NCBI GenBank assembly: GCA_013153755.1
Contig: JAADDU010000022.1
Coordinates: 1 to 38,383 of the forward strand
DNA from: Campylobacterota bacterium
GTDB taxonomy: Bacteria > Campylobacterota > Campylobacteria > Campylobacterales > Sulfurimonadaceae
Reading direction: 5' to 3'
Length of the DNA stretch: 38,383 nt
In this document: positions 33,452 to 38,383 of the stretch, in pieces
Layout of the letters: every line of letters begins with the position of its first letter
Numbering within the stretch: position 1 is the stretch's first letter
Position numbers and translations under genes: made by a program
The notes under the pieces: model-generated
What the model was told of the DNA's origin: nothing
The model's database searches: none
The model's input: only the letters and a program-made list of their open reading frames with translations

Positions 33452-33787
33452 TTTTTTTTCTGAAGGAGCTGCTTTTGAAGGTGCTTCTACAGGTGTAACA
33501 GCACTAGGAGCAACTACAGTTGTAGTTTCAGTTATGTTGTCAACTACAGATTCTTGAGCTGTAGCAGAATACATATAACCTAAAGCGATTGTATTTGAAA
33601 CAAATAAGAAACCTACAAGAAATGTAGCTTTAGCTAAAAAGCTGTTTGGTCCTTTTGCTCCAAAAACTGATTCGTTAGAGCCACTATATGCACCAAGACC
33701 GATGCTTGAGCTTTTTTGTAACAATACTGCTATCACTAGTACTACGACTAAAATGATTTGAACAATAAGTAAAAAACTAGTTGTCAT
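33449..33787 (-). CDS. secG: Preprotein translocase subunit SecG
   Basis: Small inner-membrane SecYEG subunit of 112 aa. Helix 1 (about 4-22) is followed by the conserved loop VLLQKSSSIGLGAYSGSNESVFGAKGPNSFLAK, then helix 2 (about 52-70) LVGFLFVSNTIALGYMY and a low-complexity Pro/Ala/Val tail (VAPSAVTPVEAPSKAAPSEKK), typical of this phylum. It lies 118 bases above frr. A minus-strand TATAAT at 33816-33821 is a promoter candidate. Confidence 0.95.
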   Translation of the reverse strand: MTTSFLLIVQIILVVVLVIAVLLQKSSSIGLGAYSGSNESVFGAKGPNSFLAKATFLVGFLFVSNTIALGYMYSATAQESVVDNITETTTVVAPSAVTPVEAPSKAAPSEKK

Positions 33788-33815
33788 TATATATCCTAAG
33801 TTTTAAAAGTGGCGA

Positions 33816-33857
33816 ATTATACCTAAAAAAACTTATTATTACAAAATTAGATATAAT
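33816..33857. promoter_or_regulatory. Divergent -10 candidates for secG and znuA
   Basis: Minus-strand TATAAT at 33816-33821 would start secG about 20-30 bases upstream of its ATG. Plus-strand TATAAT at 33852-33857 does the same for znuA. No recognisable Zur dyad is seen between them. Confidence 0.4.
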
Positions 33858-33880
33858 TTCAAAAAAATACTTGGATATTT

Positions 33881-34807
33881 ATGAAAAATTTTAGATATGT
33901 TGTTTTTATTTTAGTAGTTATAATGTTTATATGGCAAATCAACCTTTTTCAAAAAGATAAAAAACTAGAACAATTAGATAAAAAACCAACTGTTATGTTA
34001 AGTACATTTTCTCTTTATGATATGGCTAAAAATATAGCTAAAGATACATTTGAAGTTGGAATGATTCTACCATTTGGGGTAGATGCACATAGTTTTGAAC
34101 CAACACCAAAACTAATGGCAAAGATACTAGATAGTGATTTAGTTGTTTATAGTGGAGCTGGTTTAGAGCCATGGACACACTCTTTTGAGTTTAAATCAAA
34201 AGTTATAAATATGAGTAAATTTGTACATTTAATTAAGTCAAAAAAACATCATAAATCTTCTTCACATGAACACCATGGAGCATTAGACCCACACTACTGG
34301 TTAGATATACAAAATATGATAGATGCAGTAGGTGTACTAACTAAAGAGTTTATAACACTTTTACCACAAAACAAAGAGTTATATAATAAAAATAAAGATA
34401 ACTATATAAAGATGTTAAAAAGTTTAGATACGAAGTATAAAGATACACTTAGTGAGTGTAAAAAAGATACTATCATAGTAAATCACAATGCTTTTTCATA
34501 CTTGAGTAAAAATTATGGTTTTCATGTAGAGGCTCTTAGTGGTTTATCTCCAGATGCACAACCAGATGCTAAAAGTATTATAAACCTTATGCAACATATC
34601 AAAGAACACAATGTCTCAACTATCTTTTTTGAGAGTTTTGTTAGTGATAGAGCTATGATGAGTATCTCTAAAGAGGTGGGAGTTAAGCTGGATGTTTTAC
34701 AACCTATTGGAAATATAACAGCAGATGAAGCAAAACAGAATCTATCTTATGAAAAAATTATGCTTCTAAATTTGGAAAAGATTTCAACTGCTTTGGAATG
34801 TAAATGA
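33881..34807 (+). CDS. znuA: Zinc-type ABC transporter substrate-binding protein
   Basis: Periplasmic metal-binding protein of the cluster A-I family, 308 aa, with an uncleaved or signal anchor at about 6-22. Candidate metal ligands are His70 (GVDAHSFEP), His138 (LDPHYW) and His202 (IVNHNAFSYL). A His/Ser-rich loop at about 123-133 (HHKSSSHEHHG) follows the ZnuA pattern and favours zinc over manganese. The ATGA overlap with the next gene shows coupling. Manganese or other metals are possible. Confidence 0.88.
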   Translation: MKNFRYVVFILVVIMFIWQINLFQKDKKLEQLDKKPTVMLSTFSLYDMAKNIAKDTFEVGMILPFGVDAHSFEPTPKLMAKILDSDLVVYSGAGLEPWTHSFEFKSKVINMSKFVHLIKSKKHHKSSSHEHHGALDPHYWLDIQNMIDAVGVLTKEFITLLPQNKELYNKNKDNYIKMLKSLDTKYKDTLSECKKDTIIVNHNAFSYLSKNYGFHVEALSGLSPDAQPDAKSIINLMQHIKEHNVSTIFFESFVSDRAMMSISKEVGVKLDVLQPIGNITADEAKQNLSYEKIMLLNLEKISTALECK

Positions 34808-35568
34808 AGTTTAAAACCCCAATCTTTAGTGTAAAAAACATATCTTTTAATGTTAGAGGTCAAAGTATCTTATCAGATATATCTTTTGATATTTCTACAT
34901 CTGAATATATCGCTATTATTGGACCAAATGGTGGTGGAAAAACTACACTTATCCGTATCTTGTTAGGGCTTGAAGAACCAACAAGTGGAGAGGTTAAAAT
35001 CTTTGATACCAAGTTGAAAAATTTTAAAAAATGGCATAAGATAGGTTATGTACCACAAAGAGCAACACTTATAGATGAATCATTTCCAGCAAGTGTACAA
35101 GATGTTGTTAATATGGGTAGAACTTCTCAAAGAAAACTATTTTCATTTATGAGTCAAGAAGATAAAAAGTGTGTTTTAGATGCGATGCTTAAGATGGATG
35201 TATATGATTTAAAAGATAAGATGGTTGGAACTTTATCTGGTGGGCAAAGACAAAGGGTTATGATAGCTAGGGCATTAGCATCAAAGCCTGAAATCTTGAT
35301 ACTTGATGAACCAAACACAGGTGTTGATATGGCTTCACAAAGAAAGTTTTATGCCCTTTTAAAAGAGTTAAATACCCAAGAAGGTATAACTATAGTTTTT
35401 ATAACACATGACATAGGTGTTATAGCTGATGATATAGCTAGACTCTTTACCATCAACCAAAAAGCTATCATTTGTAACAATCCAAAAGAGGCTTTAAGTT
35501 GTGAAGAGATGAGTGAACTCTATGGTATAGAAGCACATCTACTTCATAACCATAAGCATGAGCATTAA
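34804..35568 (+). CDS. znuC: Zinc-type ABC transporter ATP-binding protein
   Basis: A 254-aa ABC ATPase energising metal import. Walker A is GPNGGGKTT (40-48), the signature is LSGGQRQRVMIARA (144-157), Walker B is ILILDEP (164-170), and the switch His is in FITHDIG. The tail is histidine-rich (HLLHNHKHEH), as in several metal-transport ATPases. It begins within the znuA stop codon, and znuB follows after nine bases. Confidence 0.92.
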   Translation: MKFKTPIFSVKNISFNVRGQSILSDISFDISTSEYIAIIGPNGGGKTTLIRILLGLEEPTSGEVKIFDTKLKNFKKWHKIGYVPQRATLIDESFPASVQDVVNMGRTSQRKLFSFMSQEDKKCVLDAMLKMDVYDLKDKMVGTLSGGQRQRVMIARALASKPEILILDEPNTGVDMASQRKFYALLKELNTQEGITIVFITHDIGVIADDIARLFTINQKAIICNNPKEALSCEEMSELYGIEAHLLHNHKHEH

Positions 35569-35577
35569 GGATGAAAA

Positions 35578-36375
35578 ATGTTTGAAATATTTTCTTATGA
35601 TTTTATGCAAAGAGCTTTTTTAGCAGGTATCATCATCGCTATATTAGCATCGATTAGTGGTACTTTTGTGGTTCTTAGACGATACTCTATGATAAGCGAA
35701 ACTTTAGCACACTCTGCACTTGTTGGTGTTGCTGTTGGTTTGGTTGCAGGATTAAATCCTCTATGGATGGCAGTAGTTGTAGCAGTATTATCTGCATGGC
35801 TCATAGAATACCTTAGGGCATATTTTTCTTTGTATTCAGATGCAGTACTTTCCATAATGCTCTCAGGCTCATTAGCTATAGCTGTTATCATAGTGTCTTT
35901 AGGTGGTGCATTTAATAACTCCTTGTTTTCATACCTTTTTGGGTCTATCCTCTCTGTTAGTAACGAAGATATAGCTGTTATAAGTTTATTTGGTGTTATA
36001 TGTTTGGGTTTTTTGCTTATCTTTTCAAAAGAGTTTTATTTTATATCTTATGATGAAGAGGTTGCAAAAACAAGTGGTATAAAAGTAAAGTTATTAAACT
36101 TTTTACTTGTTAGTATAGTTGCAGTTGTTATAGCTTTGTCTATCAGAGTTGTTGGTAGTTTACTTATAGGTGCTTTGATGGTTATACCAACTGTAGCCTC
36201 TTTACAGTTTAGAAAAGGGTTTATTCATACTCTCTTATTAGCTTTAGTGTTTGCAATTTTGAGTGTGATTGTAGGTATATTTTTATCTTACTACTTTTCT
36301 TTACCATCTGGTGCAACTATAGTACTATGTATCTTAATGATTTTTATAATCTCTTTAGTAGTAAATAAACGATGA
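35578..36375 (+). CDS. znuB: Zinc-type ABC transporter permease
   Basis: A 265-aa inner-membrane permease of the ABC-3 family with about eight hydrophobic helices. Family stretches include ASISGTFVVLRRYSMISETLAHSALVGVAVGL (about 22-53) and YDEEVAKTSGIKVKLLNFLL (about 159-178). SIRVVGSLLIGALMVIPTVASL (about 187-208) is the cytoplasmic coupling and late-helix region. It ends in an ATGA overlap with the methyltransferase gene, so that gene is probably translated from the same mRNA. Confidence 0.92.
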   Translation: MFEIFSYDFMQRAFLAGIIIAILASISGTFVVLRRYSMISETLAHSALVGVAVGLVAGLNPLWMAVVVAVLSAWLIEYLRAYFSLYSDAVLSIMLSGSLAIAVIIVSLGGAFNNSLFSYLFGSILSVSNEDIAVISLFGVICLGFLLIFSKEFYFISYDEEVAKTSGIKVKLLNFLLVSIVAVVIALSIRVVGSLLIGALMVIPTVASLQFRKGFIHTLLLALVFAILSVIVGIFLSYYFSLPSGATIVLCILMIFIISLVVNKR

Positions 36376-37058
36376 AAATCAGTTCAGAGTTTTCAAAACA
36401 TGCTTCTAGTTATGAATCTTATAACATCATTCAAAACAAAGTTATAAAAAGGTTATTAAAAAAAGTAAAAACTAAACCAAAATATATCTTAGACTTAGGT
36501 TGTGGTAGTGGAGCATTACATAATGCTATCACTTGGAAATACAAACACTTTACTGGTGTAGATTTTGCCCCAGGTATGTTAGAACTCCATCCAAAAGCAC
36601 AAAATTGTGAGTGTATATACGGTGATTTTAATGATGAAACACTTTTTGAAAATCTTTTGACATATAGATATGATTATATTTTCTCCGCATCTGCTTTGCA
36701 ATGGGCACAAGACCTTGATATGGTTTTTAGACATATAAAAAAACTACAAACTCCTATCGCATTAGCTATCTTTAGCTCAAACACATTTAAAACACTAAAT
36801 GAAACTGCATCATTAACACCGATGTTAAGAAGCGTAGATGAGATAGATGCAGTGCAAAAGAGATATTTTGATGCAAAACTTGAAGTTGTAACATATAAGC
36901 TAGAGTTTAACTCAACTAGAGAGATGTTTAGATATATAAAAAATAGTGGGGTGAGTGGTTCAAGAAGAGTTTTAGACTACAAACAAACAAAAAAGCTTAT
37001 GAAAGAGTATCCCCTTTCATATTTGGAATTTGAGGTTGTTTTTATTCACTCTCACTAA
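36372..37058 (+). CDS. BioC-like class I SAM-dependent methyltransferase
   Basis: A 228-aa methyltransferase overlapping the znuB stop by four bases. The SAM-binding motif I is ILDLGCGSGALHNAI (about 39-53), followed by FTGVDFAPGML, then YGDFNDETLF and FSASALQWAQDLD, the last being a pattern of BioC, malonyl-ACP O-methyltransferase of biotin synthesis. The N-terminus (SEFSKHASSYESYNIIQNKV) also matches BioC. The C-terminal part with MFRYIKNSGVSGSRR agrees. Start of fatty-acid-type biotin synthesis is the leading guess; other small methyltransferases remain possible. It has no other biotin genes beside it. Confidence 0.75.
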   Translation: MKISSEFSKHASSYESYNIIQNKVIKRLLKKVKTKPKYILDLGCGSGALHNAITWKYKHFTGVDFAPGMLELHPKAQNCECIYGDFNDETLFENLLTYRYDYIFSASALQWAQDLDMVFRHIKKLQTPIALAIFSSNTFKTLNETASLTPMLRSVDEIDAVQKRYFDAKLEVVTYKLEFNSTREMFRYIKNSGVSGSRRVLDYKQTKKLMKEYPLSYLEFEVVFIHSH

Positions 37059-37452
37059 GAACTATCTCTTTTTCTAGGGTATAAAGTTCGTATCTTATAT
37101 ATTTGAAGTTTTCACTATATGCTACATCATGTAGTTTGAAAAGCTCTTCTAATACTCTTGAAGATTCTTGAGCTCTTTTAAAGTTGGCGATGATGATGCT
37201 TGTCAAATCACTACGGTTTAGTTCAGTTTTTCTAGTTGGTCGTAAAACATCATTTATACTATCACGATTTTTAAGTAGTTTTGTAGTTTCGTTTATGTGA
37301 GCTTTATGTCTAAGAGTTTTAAGTTTTGAAGATAAATTTTTGTCGTTGTTTTTATATCTTACTATATCTTCTACGACACGGATTCCCTCTTTGAGGCGGT
37401 TTATATTTGCATCAACCACCCGAAAAAGTTCGGGTGAGAGTGAACTAGTCAT
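37042..37452 (-). CDS. Stand-alone ThiD2-like domain protein
   Basis: A 136-aa protein (start chosen at the ATG at 37452; a longer frame start at 37470 adds six unlikely residues). The N-terminal block LFRVVDANINRLKEGIRVVEDIVRY and the helix KLKTLRHKAHINETTKLL are typical of the ThiD2 domain. That domain is usually found fused to the N-terminus of thiamine-phosphate synthase and is thought to phosphorylate the pyrimidine precursor (HMP-P). LNRSDLTSIIIANFKRAQESSRVLEEL completes the all-helical fold. Here no ThiE domain is attached. The 3' end overlaps the convergent methyltransferase gene by 17 bases, and its start overlaps the stop of the Bax-inhibitor-like gene by eight bases. Confidence 0.72.
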   Translation of the reverse strand: MTSSLSPELFRVVDANINRLKEGIRVVEDIVRYKNNDKNLSSKLKTLRHKAHINETTKLLKNRDSINDVLRPTRKTELNRSDLTSIIIANFKRAQESSRVLEELFKLHDVAYSENFKYIRYELYTLEKEIVLSESE

Positions 37453-38143
37453 CACTACCAAAGATACCAAAAAGTTGAAGTAATGCAGTAAAGATATTTA
37501 AAAAATCTAAATACAATGCAATAGCACCATCTATAGGAGTTTCGTAAGCACCTCTAATGATGTTTTGAGTGTCATAGATAACTAGTATGCTAAATAAAAA
37601 TACAACAGCACCAGAAATCATAACACTTAGCATAGGGTTACCTATGAACATATTTAGGATAGAAAAACCTATGATAACAAATAAAGCAATCATAAGAGGT
37701 TTTCCATAACTTGTAAAATCTTTAGTAGTTTTTATAGCATAAAAGCTCATAGCACCAAATACAACAGATGTCATAGCAAATGCATTACCTATGATGATAC
37801 CACCACCATTCATTCCAAGAGTATAAGCTAGAAGTGGTGCTAAAGTAATTCCTGTCATAAAAACAAAAGCAAACATAACAAGCAAGTTTATCCCTGGTTT
37901 GTTTTTAACAAACTGTAGTCCGATTAAAAGACCTATCTCTAAAAAGAATAGAGGCCACATCATACTAGCAATAGTTCCAGCTAATGGAACACCAATATAA
38001 GCACCAACTGCACCAGCCATCATAGATGCAGCAAAAAGCTTATATGTTTCTTTTACAAAAGAGATGATTTGTGTATCACTTTTAGATGCACTCTCATAAG
38101 CAAAAGAGCTACCTCTTGCATAATCACGATCATATAGTCCCAT
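37445..38143 (-). CDS. Bax inhibitor-1 / YccA family membrane protein
   Basis: A 232-aa inner-membrane protein with about seven helices and BI-1 family features: FVKETYKLFAASMMAGAVGAYIG (about 29-51), MTGITLAPLLAYT (about 95-107), SVVFGAMSFYAIKTTKDFTSYG and the C-terminal LVIYDTQNIIRGAYETPIDGAIALYLDFLNIFTALLQLFG. The family includes pH-sensitive calcium-leak proteins and YbhL/YccA-type FtsH modulators; no function can be set for this member. The start codon is preceded by AAGGAAAAAAT. Its stop overlaps the ThiD2-like start. Confidence 0.9.
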   Translation of the reverse strand: MGLYDRDYARGSSFAYESASKSDTQIISFVKETYKLFAASMMAGAVGAYIGVPLAGTIASMMWPLFFLEIGLLIGLQFVKNKPGINLLVMFAFVFMTGITLAPLLAYTLGMNGGGIIIGNAFAMTSVVFGAMSFYAIKTTKDFTSYGKPLMIALFVIIGFSILNMFIGNPMLSVMISGAVVFLFSILVIYDTQNIIRGAYETPIDGAIALYLDFLNIFTALLQLFGIFGSDD

Positions 38144-38333
38144 ATTTTTTCCTTATATTATAATATTGTTTGATAAGAATTTTATATATAAAGAGTTAAT
38201 GTATAGCAACAAGCACAATATAGACACAGACATTTTACATGCACAGATTATAATTATTAGAATATTTTATAGGGAGAGTAAAAAAAGTTATGGCATAACA
38301 ATTTACAAACAATATCTTATAAAATTTAAGCAA

Positions 38334-38358
38334 TTGTTAAGCAACTTCCCCCTATAAT
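38334..38358 (+). promoter_or_regulatory. Probable promoter near the right edge
   Basis: TATAAT at 38353-38358 is preceded by GCAACTTCCCCC and, at 38334-38339, TTGTTA. The spacing between the two hexamers is 13, shorter than the usual 17, so the -35 is doubtful. A GC-rich run flanking the -10 in otherwise AT-rich DNA resembles promoters of stable RNAs in this phylum. A transcript would start near 38365 and run out of the window. Confidence 0.4.
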
Positions 38359-38383
38359 TCCCATCCACAAACGAAGAGACTTA

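Noticed and set aside
33788..33880. Zur or Fur operator before znuA
   Set aside because: No dyad matching known Zur or Fur sites could be seen in the AT-rich gap.
38166..38357. 63-aa open frame at the right end
   Set aside because: TTG start without ribosome site, no family likeness, and it runs into the promoter-like -10 at 38353.

Overview
The window is a compact, AT-rich, gene-dense chromosomal segment. It most likely comes from a sulfur-metabolising member of the Campylobacterota (epsilonproteobacteria), close to Sulfurimonas. This rests on the style of NrdA (including an extra block before its second active-site cysteine that I recall from Helicobacter-type NrdA), the polysulfide-reductase and sulfide-quinone reductase genes, two DUF3373-type porins, and short intergenic gaps with many 1-17 bp overlaps between genes. 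No tRNA, rRNA, IS element, prophage or CRISPR array is visible. I assigned genus from remembered family resemblance, not from a search.

Layout. 1-4467 (+): 3' part of purB, then nrdA, an orphan small gene, a zinc-ribbon thioredoxin and a secreted SPOR-like protein, probably one transcription unit linking nucleotide synthesis with thioredoxin. 4475-9890 (-): ppnP, a DUF438/hemerythrin-like/PAS protein, a chemoreceptor with a c-type haem motif in its periplasmic sensor, and the cobalamin pair cobQ-cbiB. 9984-11875 (+): folE and fliI, overlapping by one base. 11862-13982 (-): a large beta-propeller plus helical protein, convergent with fliI.

14071-26871 is the metabolic heart of the window. On the minus strand are psrA-psrB-psrC (molybdopterin polysulfide/thiosulfate reductase-type complex) followed by a small secreted cytochrome-like protein without a haem motif. 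Upstream of these are a cytochrome b561-dihaem cytochrome c fusion and a type II sulfide:quinone oxidoreductase with a twin-arginine-like leader and a lipoprotein cytochrome c. A flavocytochrome-c-sulfide-dehydrogenase-like flavoprotein is divergent on the plus strand, and two paralogous porins follow. Together they suggest a periplasmic module that moves electrons between sulfide, polysulfide or sulfur, quinone and c-type cytochromes. Its direction of flow cannot be read from DNA.

26970-38143 returns to housekeeping: recJ and pyrG (-), a CPA2 cation/proton antiporter (+), a small membrane protein, pyrE, frr and secG (-), a zinc-type ABC transporter znuA-znuC-znuB translationally coupled to a BioC-like methyltransferase (+), a stand-alone ThiD2-like protein and a Bax-inhibitor-1 family membrane protein (-). 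The last 240 bases hold no convincing gene, but a strong-looking -10 element near the end suggests a transcript starting just inside the right edge. No intergenic gap exceeds 300 bases.
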